DNA from: Trebouxia sp. TZW2008
Lineage: Eukaryota > Chlorophyta > Trebouxiophyceae > Trebouxiales > Trebouxiaceae
Direction: 5' to 3'
Length of the DNA stretch: 64,000 bases
Assembly (NCBI GenBank): GCA_002118135.1
Contig: BDIU01000242.1
Location: 1,870-65,869 of the forward strand
The position numbers and the translations under genes were made by a program. Positions 22,283 to 33,500 of this stretch are shown here, piece after piece (position 1 is the stretch's first letter; each line of letters starts with the position of its first letter). The notes beneath the pieces are model-generated. The model did not search any database and had not been told where the DNA came from. It was given only the letters and a program-made list of their open reading frames with translations.

Positions 22283-25200
22283 TCACCGAATGCCGCTCAC
22301 AATAATGGGCGGACATGTTGGCAACGGCTTAGCAGCAGCGTTCCTGAGCCATTCCAAATCCAGCACATCCTGAGCCGTCCACCTTCTAGTGCTGTCAGGG
22401 TGCCACACTCCCTGTAGCAGGGCGTTCATCTGCTGCTGGGCAGACGATGCCTCTGACTCTGGCATAAAGCTAGAGGCCTCTTGCACTGCTTCAAGCTGCC
22501 AGGCTGCCTGCGGTGAAACACTGTCGCCCTGAGCAAGATGAGCAGCCTGCATGTCACACCAGTCGACATTCTTCTACTGTGGTTTCAAGATGAACAGGAA
22601 GCAGCAAACTGTTTGCCGTCAGGCGTCAGAATGGGGACCTCTGTGAGTCAAGGCAGCTCGAGGTGATTGCTTCAAAAGCAGCAGCCAGTACAAAGTTGAC
22701 CTACAGGGGGTCAGCGCCACACATCAAAGCAAAGAGCCACAAGGATTGCAACAGCTTGAGAACATGACAGCAAACCTGAGCATGCATGCTTGCCAGGGAG
22801 AATCATTGCATATGAGCTGAAATGAGCTGTTGCATTCAACTGCAATCTTGCTCACCCAGGCCTTGTGGTGACTGGTGATGCAGGCCTTGAGAAGTGATTG
22901 CCACTGCTCTTTGGGCTGCTCCCGGATTTGTGCGTCTTCAGCAGCAGAAGGGCCAAAGCTGTAACTCGAGGTGGTGTTGGCCGCCGACAGCATTAGGTGT
23001 AGGACACAACCCAAAGCCCATACATCAGTAGGAGCGTCTTCCAAGACGTCACGTGGAGTGCTGTTCAGGAGTTGGGGTGAGCAGTAACGCGGTGTGAAGC
23101 AGGCTAGCAGCATGTCCCCTGCACCACAAATGCAGTATAAGCCTGTGCCTGTTGTCAAGAACAGATGCTGCCATGCGATGATGGTGGAATGCTGTCTCGA
23201 CATGTTATACAAGGCTAGGTGCATGCTTTGACGACTTGAACGCTATCATCACAGTTGGTCATGCCATAGTGAGCTGAGAAGGGCATTTGCCTTCAGTGAT
23301 TCTGCGGCTGCTAGCCCAGTCTACCAGCTTGAGGCCGACATGACTGCCCAAGTAGTCTGAGGTCACAATGTTGTCAAGCTTGATGTCTCTGTGTGACCTC
23401 CCAGGGTGCATGTCTGCCAATGCCTGCATGCAACAATGCAACTTCAACAGCCACTTCTACAGGGTGCGTGTCTGCCAATGCCTGCATGAGACAATGCAAC
23501 TTCAACAGCAACTTCTACAGGGTGCATGTCTGTCAATGCTGACATAAGACAATGCAACTTCAGCAATCTCACACAAATAGACCATTGCAAGGTGAAGAGA
23601 TTCCAGCAGTGACGACATTCAAGCTGCTGTTCAGCAAGGATTGTATATATCTGTAATGGAAGGCCCACCTCAGCAAGCTTGTACACAACTTGCAGTGCCA
23701 GGGCCCATGTCCACCTCTTGACTTCCACCAGCGTCTCTTGAGACTTGACATATTCCAACTGAAAGTGGATGCGTTTGCACAGGACATCCAGGTTTTTGCC
23801 CTGTGCCAACCTGCATGACATGCAGGCGCCATTTTGTCATATTTGAGCTTCGTAGCCAAGTGCTGTGCCGTCAACCATGCATTTGGCAAGGCTGATCCGT
23901 CCATGCTGCGCCGATAGGCAGCACACAAAGGTAAATTGCTAAGCTGTACTGCACATGCCAGAGAGGGCCTGCTTACCCCATAAGCAGGAAAGCGCTGGAG
24001 CCGACATGCCTGGCAGGCCCGTAGAACTTGACCGAGTAAGGCCTGTTTGTCAGCTCAGTCAACACCTGTTCCTCGCGTGAGATCCATACTTGCTGCAAAG
24101 GAGCATCAGCCTGAAGGACCTCCTTGACGGCGACTCGCAACTTTACCACGCCATCAGGCGTGTTGACAGATTCGGCCCTGCAATCAGCGTTCGTTGCTCA
24201 AATTGATCGTCCGTCCGCCTGACCAGTACGTTGTGATATCGCCCGATGGTGCGTGAACAGGATTTGGAAGGGCAGTTTGATACTGATGGGCAGGGGCAAT
24301 GGACCAAAGCATGGGCAGCATGGCTGGGGCAACATGAAATGTCATCAGCCCATGCTTGCTCGCTGGCATTTCAGCAGCGGTGTGCGCATGCAAACACAGA
24401 AAGTGCATGCACCAAGGAGAAGCCAAGTACAAACATGATGCACAGCTTAGCACAGCTGCAAGTATGTCTGTGCAGCTTTTGGAGCTTACCAAAATACTTT
24501 TGCAGAGGCGCCTACCCCAAGGAACCTGAGCTTTTCATCCTTGTGCACCCGCCAGTCACTGCTGAAGCTGCTTTCCTGCCAGACACTCTCATCATACTCA
24601 CCAAACGGACCAGTGAACTGCACAAAAGCTGTTTGTGAAGGTGTTGATTTATAACACGTGTTGCCATGCGCTGCTTACAAGGGGGCTTCAATTCAATGCA
24701 AACCCTTGAACAAAGCTTCACTTCATAACACATCAGCATCACAAGCAGCAGTTTCCATGCTAAAAATGTTTGGATATGCACAGACCTATGCTCTATCAGT
24801 CATAATGATGAACACAGCAAATCCACAAAAGCTGCTAGAACGTACCACTTTTGCTTCAACGTCCCCATAGCTCCATCAGGTTGACCAGTGTCTGCATCAC
24901 AAAATCAAATAGGCTGTCAGTGGAATCATTGCGACTTTGCTGCAAAGTCACACTGCACTAAAAAAGTGCACATGCTGTAGGAGTGTCATGCTGCTGACAG
25001 GCGGTAGCTACGGTATACAACTTCAGCACAGCGGTGACGTATCTCAACCCGCAGTCAATCCTCAACGTGCAAGGACTGACAGCAAGGCATGAACGCAGTT
25101 CAGATCTAAATTTGGAAATTCTGTACAGCACTAAAAGACACAAGCATAATATGCCTACAAGCAGAGGATCTCATATCTGCTGAAGCCACATGCAAACTCC

Positions 25201-28200
25201 CTCGAACAGCTATGAGCAGTATTCAGCAGCTCAAGTTGGAGATCGAACATCAATATGCATGCACTCACGCCTGGTTTAAATGGCACAAAAGCTGGTCTGC
25301 CTGGCGGGCGAACAGGCTTGTTGCGGTGAGGAACCTTGGAGCGCTTGACTGGTGCCACAGCAGTCTCAGACGGCTGTGCGGGTGATGCTGCAGCTGAGGG
25401 GTTGCTTGCCACAGTGGAGAATGCTGATACTATCTGACCCTATTTGCATGCACACAGCTTTATCAGCAAAATGCCTGGCGCCAGTGTTGGTGCAGCAACA
25501 TATCATGCCTTTCGAGGACACTCTGCTGATGAAATCATCATCCAATCATCATGTGTCATACCATACATGCAGTACGCAAGCTTTTCAGACCATGAAACAA
25601 TTAGATGCAGTGTAATTTGCGAAACGCGCAACAGGTTGGCGTCAAAGCGTCAGCATGTTAGGCAGCAAGTCTAGAGCATTGGTAAATGGAATGATGAGTA
25701 TGGTCATTCCCGTAGATGCATGGCAGGCAGCAAGCTGACTCTGGTTTGAGCAGTGATGCACAGCTGCTTTACCAAGAATGTTCACAACAGTTTCAGCTTC
25801 AACATCAAGGAATGCAATAGGTCTTGGCAGACGGAAAATTTACCTCAGCTGACGCTTTTGCTCTACCAGAACGCCCATGCCTTCTGTGACTGTTACCCTG
25901 TACACAGCAAGTCAAGATTACGGCAGCCTCAAGCAGTGCTTCCATGTGAGTATGCGGGTGTGTCACATGTGCCATTGCCCTATACGCAGCAAGTCAAGGA
26001 TGTGTCAGCTTCATGCGGCTACATGTAGCGCCTGCATATGTGTATGCTGGTATGTCAAGTGAGCAGGTGTCGCGCATTGACCTGGGTCATCCTTGCGTAG
26101 GAACAGCAGACATTTGACAAGACCCTTTGCATCAAGATTGAATGTATGCAAAACAGAAGTCATGCGTCAAACCTGAAAGCAACGTCAAATGCATACAGCA
26201 CAGCTCATGACTGAAAACCACAACATTCCAGCTTGCTGACAGCTGAATTGCATGCAGTACAGTAGCAATTGCAGAAGCCAAACGTCTTTTTGCACCAATC
26301 TCATGACGGCATGGCTGACAGATTTGACACCTGGCAAGACAGGCCTCAAGCAACATGCATCTGTTCTTGTGCAACAATCATCACATTGTCATTAAGATGG
26401 TTACAATTGTTGCTGATATGATTTGATACCAGCTGTTTGAAAAACTCTCATGCACCTGGCAATTTTATAACAATCAATGCATTGTTATACTCATTACAAC
26501 AGGTGTTAGTATGACTTGATACCTGCTTTTTGAAGGATCCAAGGCAGTCAGCAGGCTGCTCAGAGGAGCTTGATGGCTTAGCAGTAGCAAAGACAGATGA
26601 GCTGGGGGGCTCAGGCATGGGTGAGGCATAGGGGGAGGGGTCTGATGCCTCAGGCACCCCACCAAAGGCACTGGTAAACCTGCTTGATGGCTGAGCAGCA
26701 GCAAAGACAGATGAGCTTGCCGGCTCAGGTACAAGCCGTAGGGCGGCAGAGGGGAAAGCGTCTGATGAGTCAGGCACAGCACTCAGGGACGCAGTCTGAA
26801 GTGCATCTGATGGCTCAGGCACAGCCTCGGGGAAGGCAGAGGTAGCAGCGTCTAATGAGTCAGACACAGCCACAGAGACAGCAGATCGGAAAGCGCCTGA
26901 TGAGTTAGGCTCAGCACTCAGGGACGCAGTCTGAAGTGCGTCTGATGGCTTGGGCACAGCCTTATGGAAGGCAGAGGTAGCAGCGTCTGTTGGTGCAGGT
27001 GCAGCACTCAAGGATGGAGTGCCAAATGCAACTGAAGACTTGCGCACAGTCTTAGGAAAGCTGAAGGGAGAAGCGTCTGATGGCTCAGTCACAGACATAG
27101 AGTCGGCACGGCTGGGACCATTCATTGTGTCAAGCACGCTTGCAAGTGAAGACAAGACAGGGCCCTCAGCTGATGATGGCTGTGGTGCTGCTGATGCTGG
27201 GAGGGGCTCAGCAGGCGAGCAGCAGTCAGGATCTACAGCACTGCTTGCTGGCGCAGACTGAAGTCGGGGAGGGCTGACAGCTGATGACTGCAGTGGCAGT
27301 GACCCAGGCAACGCGTCAGCTGGTGCAGGGGTCCCAGGCTCTGCAGTAGGCAAGGATGTAGCTGCCGTGTCAGCTGATGCTAAGTTGATTGATGGTGGCG
27401 GAGCTGATGTTGGTGGAGGTGATGATGATGATGGTGACTGTGATGATGGCGATGGTGGAGGTGATGGTGGTGACTGTGATGGTGATGGTGACTGTAATGA
27501 TGACGTTGGGCTTGATGGTGAAGATGGCGAGCAATGCTCAGAAGAACTGGACCCAGGGGTAGACTTTGAGGCCTTGTCATTGGTGACTGCTGCCTGAAGA
27601 CCCTGTGAGCATGCAGATTGCTTCAGTCATACTCTGTGATGTGCTCATGATTGGCATCAGAACAGATGTGTAAGAAGGCAAGGATCTCATGCTGAAACAA
27701 AGCAGACAGTATGTTCAACATAGGCCACAGAAGGCCTTTAGACAACATTGCAATGAGGCCAGTTATCACAGCAACAATGACATCAACAAGCACAATTGTT
27801 ATGACATGTTTCAGCATTGAACTGGTGTGCTCATCACTGCATCAGAAGTGCTGTCTCTCGCATCTCACAGGTCATTGCAACTGTTCAGTCAGCAAGTGTT
27901 CCGCACTGACCTGTGCTTTTGCTCCTGAAGCAAGGTTGGCAGCATCACTGTTGGTCCCCCATGTGCTGTTGTCTAGAAAGCAAACCAAAGGCCAGACGGC
28001 AGTAGTGATCAAGGCGAGTGGGCTGAAGATATGGTCAGAGACTCACATTGCTATCATGCCCAGGGCAAACGCTGCCATAACGCAAGTCAGGCCTGAGCTT
28101 CGGTGCCACAGATCCTGCAGCGTGTTTGGCAGGATGTGAAGCAGCAGCAGAGCAATATGACCACATGCTGCCAGCAGGGCATAAGCCAGCAACAGCAGGA

Positions 28201-29505
28201 AGTTGGACAGCCAGATTGCTCCAATGACAAGGGTATCAGCCACTGTCTCGGCCATTGCAAGCAGATCAATTGCCTGCCAGACGTAGCAGCTTGATGCTTT
28301 GGCTACCACATGAATTGGGATAGTCTGAATGCTAGTGCTGACTGTAGTGACGCCAACTGCTGCCAGATCGAAGGTTGTCAAGCCTGCTGCGTAAGTGTAC
28401 ACTGCCGAGCTGTACAGACCATGAATGGCAAGCACTACACCCATGCCAATGAGTCTCAGTCCCTCTACCAATGAAGCGACGCTGAATGCTACCAAAGACT
28501 TGACTGCTGCAAATGAAGGTGCTAGCAGATGGCCGACTGTAGTGATGCCAACTGCTCCCAGATTGCAGGCAGTCAAGCCTGCTGTGCAGGCGTGCACTGC
28601 CAAGCTGCATAGACTGTAGATGGCAAGCACTACAGCCATGCCAATGAGGCCCAGTCCCTCGGTCAATGAGGCAATGCAGAATGCTGCCAGAGCTTTGACT
28701 GCTACAAAGACAGGTGCTAGCAGATAGACTGTGCTGTCTTTGCAGACCAGCAAGGCTGACAGCATCTGAGAAGTCCTGCTGGCAGCAGACGTTTAAGTCG
28801 AGATGCTCTGCAGTCCAAGGTCGTTCACTGCAGCAGCAGCGTGCCGATGCGAAGGAGCAACAGGAGCATTCTCCAGCAAGATGTCAAAGGCATCCCAGAA
28901 TACATCGTCTGAAGCATCTGTGCAATCTTCCTCCTGCACAGAATCCTGTAAATATTCAAGTCACTATTGCTTTCTTGTACTAGCTTTGCAGCTGTCAAAC
29001 ATGCAATCAGGGCTATTTGGATCTTTGAACGAACAGCTCTTTCACCAACCTTTCCAGGGTTTGCTGGCGTGACAACTGCAAGTACTGCTTTGTTGCTTGA
29101 GCAGCCTCCAGCAGGGGCAGCCTTCTTTTGAGAGGGCAAAAGCTTCTGCATTCACGCAACACCGTCAGCTTGCAAGCCTGGTGCAGGTATGGAGCAGGAG
29201 CTTGCCATGCTGACCTTGCAAGCTGCATTGGTTGACTGCAGTGCAGACCGAATCCTCCTGAACTCAAGACGAGTTGTCTTTCGAGACTTGCTGTGACTTG
29301 CGTTCGCCCCACGAAGAGCGTGCGCGTTCTGCACAGAACACATACTCAAGTCATCACCAACAGTCACAAAGTATTCTGCAATGGTTTCAAGACGCTGCAT
29401 GAACGGTCGACGCACCTGCTCGGCGACGGAGTCTGCTGATGGCGGCACGCATAGGCGCGACAAGATGATGGCGGGCAGCAATTCCTTGAAAGCAAGACCC
29501 GCCAT
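22283..29505 (-). CDS. Multi-pass membrane protein with C-terminal protein kinase domain
   Basis: Exons: 29416-29505, 29215-29328, 29050-29145, 28829-28945, 28047-28765, 27911-27965, 26523-27593, 25269-25433, one near 24845-24895, 24490-24617, 23977-24177, 23669-23810, 23423 to about 23270, 22856-23118 and 22283-22546. Nearly all phases agree. The 28047-28765 exon encodes several hydrophobic helices including an internal duplication. The 26523-27593 exon is Pro/Ser/Ala-rich (357 codons). The kinase then shows the Gly loop GVGASAKVFW, VAVKEV with the ATP lysine, HRDIKLDN, a D-W-A in place of DFG, TPRYCSPQ and TDVWALGCVL. It would be a Ser/Thr-type kinase held at a membrane. Residues HRD and VAVK argue for activity despite the DWA change. 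The splice after the 23423 exon and the small exon near 24870 are unresolved. A split into two genes near 27600 is possible. Confidence 0.7.
23424..23575 (-). repeat. Tandem copies of the kinase catalytic-loop exon start
   Basis: Three units of about 65 bp carry GGGTGCATGTCTGCCAATGC (plus-strand text) and ACAATGCAACTTCAACAG. The lowest belongs to the exon start at 23423; the two at about 23460-23575 are frame-broken. In transcription order they lie upstream of the exon, so this is an acceptor-type array. Confidence 0.85.
26590..27010 (-). repeat. In-frame coding repeats in the kinase gene linker exon
   Basis: Phrases such as AVPEPSDALQTASLSAVPDS and AVPKPSDALQTASLSAEPNS recur in order, separated by DAATSAF blocks. 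SSSVFAAAQPSS and SSSVFATAKPSS recur further on. The duplications kept the frame and built a low-complexity linker. Confidence 0.85.
28330..28750 (-). repeat. In-frame duplication of a membrane segment (about 200 bp unit)
   Basis: Two consecutive stretches of about 65 residues match closely: LLAPVFVAVKALAAFCIASL to GAVGITTV, and LLAPSFAAVKSLVAFSVASL to AAVGVTTV. Each includes EGLxLIGMxVVLAI. The duplication therefore doubled a hydrophobic helix pair without breaking the frame. Confidence 0.92.
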
Positions 29506-30550
29506 CGTCAACACAACTGCTTGGCTCAGTCAAATGTCTGAGGCGATTGTTTTTGCGCTCATGCAAACTGCGGGCTGTGAGTGCCACAACTTTGTGGCAA
29601 AGAACAGCGGATCGATGACTCCCAAGCTTTCATTTGCACGAATCTGTCGGAGGTCAAGGTCGCTGTCACGTCAAACTTCGCTCAACAAACGCTCAAGTTG
29701 GAAGGCAAAGAAGAAGAAGAAGAACTGAATGATTTTAGCAACAGGGTTCAAGGTTTGTTGTACCCTCCATACACTTCATTACGGTAAGAGAGAGAGAGAA
29801 TAATTTTACATGCTTTAGCCAGCCAACAAGGCTGATCACATGTGCCATACTGTGGCAATGACATAACAGATTTGCATGATTCAGTACGATGCCAACACAG
29901 GGCAAGCCATTTCACTGCAAAATGATACACTTCCTTAAGTTCAATGACATCCATACATGCTAAAGTTTGCAATTGACGTTGGCGTCAAGTGCTGAGTATG
30001 CACTGCTTCCAGGCTTTCATCACTGCCTGTGCACACTGTGCTACTTCTGCGCAATCAGCCTTGGTCAAGGCATTGACCGCCTTCAGTGAGAGGCACTTTT
30101 TGGGCCCTATTTTTGCTGGTTGCATTCGACGCGCTGACGAGCTGCCTGCGTTAGCCAGGCTTTAGTTTGCATGTCTTGCTTTTTGTCCTTGAGTGGCCAG
30201 CCAGGCTTCAGCCTGCATGCTTTGCCCTGAGACGTCTTGGTTTTGCCAACTCAAATCTGATTGACGCCTCGTGTTGTCAGGCATGAGCATGCATGCTTGG
30301 GTTGGTCAATGCATGGGTGCTTGCGTCGCTGGCAAGCAAGCCAGGACGACACTGATCAAAGCTGTTTTTGCACGCTAAATCTAGTCGACTTTGCTGAAAA
30401 CATAATATTTTTTTTGCTATAGCTCGTAGGAGCTCTGCTGCTGCACTTGACTCGAATCACTGCAGTGACTTAGACTCCATCAGTGTGTTTGATTTGGATT
30501 CGTTCAAAGTAACTTAAGCCGAGCTCTCAACAACAGCATACAGAATGTCA
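29506..30550. other. Intergenic region between WDR3 and the kinase gene
   Basis: It holds the promoter of the kinase gene and the 3' untranslated region of WDR3. Plus-strand frames near 29381-29787 overlap the kinase first exon antisense and end in a Lys/Glu run; they look accidental. Between 30100 and 30360 there are loose repeats of GCCAGGCTT- and CATGCTTTG-like strings without coding potential. Confidence 0.5.
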
Positions 30551-33500
30551 CTAAGTGCTCTCAACCCTTCGTTTGACAGGTCGAGCACTGACCCCTTCAT
30601 CTTCCAAACCAGCGCTTAAGCCTGCCTGCCTTTCCTTTGCTGAGCGCTTCAGATGTTGCAATGCAGCCACATTAAAGCCCATCGTGTCCTTCAAGCCTTG
30701 GACTCTATTTCTGAGCAGCATTTGAAGCTGAATCAAGCTCGGCCGTGCTGATGGTGTGGCGACCAGTTGTGGGTGATGCAACCGCACAAGCAGCGTCGAG
30801 ACACGACAGCAAAGCTCAATCTGCAGCCCCTTCTTGAGCCATTGGCAAAGGTATGAGAGCAACCTGAGGGCTTCTGTGAAGGGCAGAACCAAAAGAGCCT
30901 GCTCCAGGTCTGCTGCCTGCAACATTGCATGAGAGTCTGATCAGCTGAGCTCTGAGAGAACAGGCTCATAGCAAATTGAGCAACCAACAGATTGATGCAT
31001 CACACAGGTTTTCAGGCCCTCCAGATTCCAAGCAGGTTGAATGTCACTTGGCACTGTGACACATATGGGCAAATGCTTTCAAAGCGAATTGGACAAGCGT
31101 CAAATAGCTTCTGCAACAAACAACAACTGGACGTGCCAGATCCGCAGGCTTGCCTGCCCAAGTTTGTAATAGATGTGCCATAGCTTATATAGCATGTGCA
31201 ATTCTGATAAGCAAAGACAAGAAAGTGTGCAACAACAGCAATATGCAATGCACAAGCCAGTGACCAGCTGTCAGTCAGGAAGTGCAACAAATGCCAAACG
31301 CACAATGTTTCTGGGCTAATCCTCTTCCTTTCAGTGTTCACACTGCAATCTTGATGACTATGTCTTCATCGAGACAGGCTTTAGTAGTAGTACAATTTCT
31401 CCAAATTTAAGACAGGCAGCTGCATGCCCTTCACCACAACAGAAGCTTCAAGAGCTACAGAGGTGTTCACCTTGACGCTACCCACAGCCTTGAGAACATA
31501 TTCACCAGCATTTGCGCCCATCATGAGGGGATTAGGGGGTAGGGGACCTGTTGACGGGTTCCCCTGCCTCTCCCTGGCATACTCCTGCAACACGTCAACA
31601 GCGCTTCAGAAGCACGCAGGACTGATTTGGCATAAACAGAAAGAGTATGTGCACCAGCATCTGTGCCCATCATGAGGGGGTTGGGAGTTGGGGGGCTTCT
31701 TGAGGGGTTGCCCTGCCTCTTCTTTGCATATTCCTGTGAGCCACCAATAGCTAACAAAGGCTAGTTGATTCTTGTTATGTTCAGGTGTAACAGGACGGTT
31801 CATCCGGACTGTATTGCCTGTATGTTGTCGCTTGTGACCAGCAGCGACAGCTCAGCAGGCAACGCGGAATAAACTACCACGATCTCAGCTGCAGTTGGCC
31901 TCAGCTCCGCTCAACTCACAAACTGAGACATACAATTGCTTGCTGCTTGCGTCACAGGACCCTGTAAGGAGGTGATATATCATCTTGCGGCAAGTGAATA
32001 GCACACACCAATATGGTGCTGATAGTTCAGAAAGTCAGTATTTCAAAGTAAAGTGGACGCAATAGAAACCGCTCGCACTGGCCATCATACAGTCACCCAG
32101 CCAGCTTTGCTGCACTTATCAGAGTTCACAGCAAACACTTCAGACGACAATCTTATAGCCTACACTTTTTGGAGTGATGCTTCCCAACTGCATTGTCCTG
32201 ACTTTGAGAGTGTCCTTCAAGAAGAAAACTTATATACAAGGACAACTTTCTTGGTGCCCGTTTGCTGTAGTTGCAAAGTCCAAAACGTGACATGATGATA
32301 CCAGGGGTTCAATGCAGTAAGAAACGATACCTCGTGCCGTTTCTGTTCATTTGCAGCCATCTCTAACGCCTCTGCAATGCTGTCAGCTGCTCCTAGGGTT
32401 TCTAGGGTTTTGCGGCCTGCTGGGGCTACAGACCCTCCCTGGACCCCATCACCCTCTTGCTGCCGCCCCCTTGCAGGCCCCTGTCAAGTAAAAGAGGTCA
32501 GATGTAGGATTTTATCAACAAAAATCTTGTCAAAGAGGAAAGATGGTCATGTTGCAAGAAGTAAGGGAAAACAATTTACTCTGTGGCCCAACTATTGTTG
32601 CTGCTTTCAACAAGGAATCTGGGCAAAGTTGAAGAAGGACAATAGGACCAGATCCCAAACCAGGATCTCCCAAGACAGCTTGACTACAGTACAGCCAATT
32701 GTTAGCCAACAGCTACGACTTGTACAAGAACATGTCTGCTTTACACCAGTTCCGATAGGAGCAGTTGGTGTAAAACCCTCAGGCCTCTCTCAGCTCAGAA
32801 TCACATTGCAGTATGTGATACACATCAGACTGTATGAAATGCAGCCGCGACCTCCTGCCCCCAAGTTGCAACAGAAAAGGCTGTGGTTCACAAGAGTCGT
32901 CGATATCATCTTCTGTCAGCAGACCTTATCAAATGATGATTGAGGCCGATTTGTCAATGCATCTTTAGCTGGTCAGGATCCTGGCCTTGCTTCACATATT
33001 ATGTGTTGTTAAGGCATGCGGGCATTTCTGCTTTTGCTGAAATTCCACTGATGCAATTTACCTCAAGATCGGCCTCAAACAGAGACTCAAGCCGTTTCTC
33101 CCGCTCCTCTTCCACAAAGAATGGTTCATCGGTGCGTTCCCACCGCCGTAAGCTGCGGTCATGACTGCCCGTAATCACAAAGTCACCGTGTGCTGATAGG
33201 GCCATGCACCACACCTCACCATGGTGTCCATCCAATGTCAGCAAATGCTCAAATTTGTCGGCGTCCCAGTACTTTATGACCTTGTCTTTGCCTGCAAGAA
33301 ATATCTGATAGATGCTCACATATGTCAGCAAGTGGGCATTGATGACATTACATTTGCCAGCGTAAACAGTCCCGATCCAGCGCAGCACAGCTCTCAATGG
33401 TCACAGCTGCAATTAGGTTCAGATGCACTCTTCTACCAGCTGAGTTGCTTAAGCTTGTTGCAGCTCGCGTCATCAGTGACAACAAATAGGCATATCTCAA

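Noticed and set aside
32331..32480. Telomere-like AAACCCTAGAAACCCTAG strings
   Set aside because: They lie inside WDR3 exon 12, encode KTLETLG-type text in frame, and are only two units long. They are coding sequence, not an interstitial telomere.
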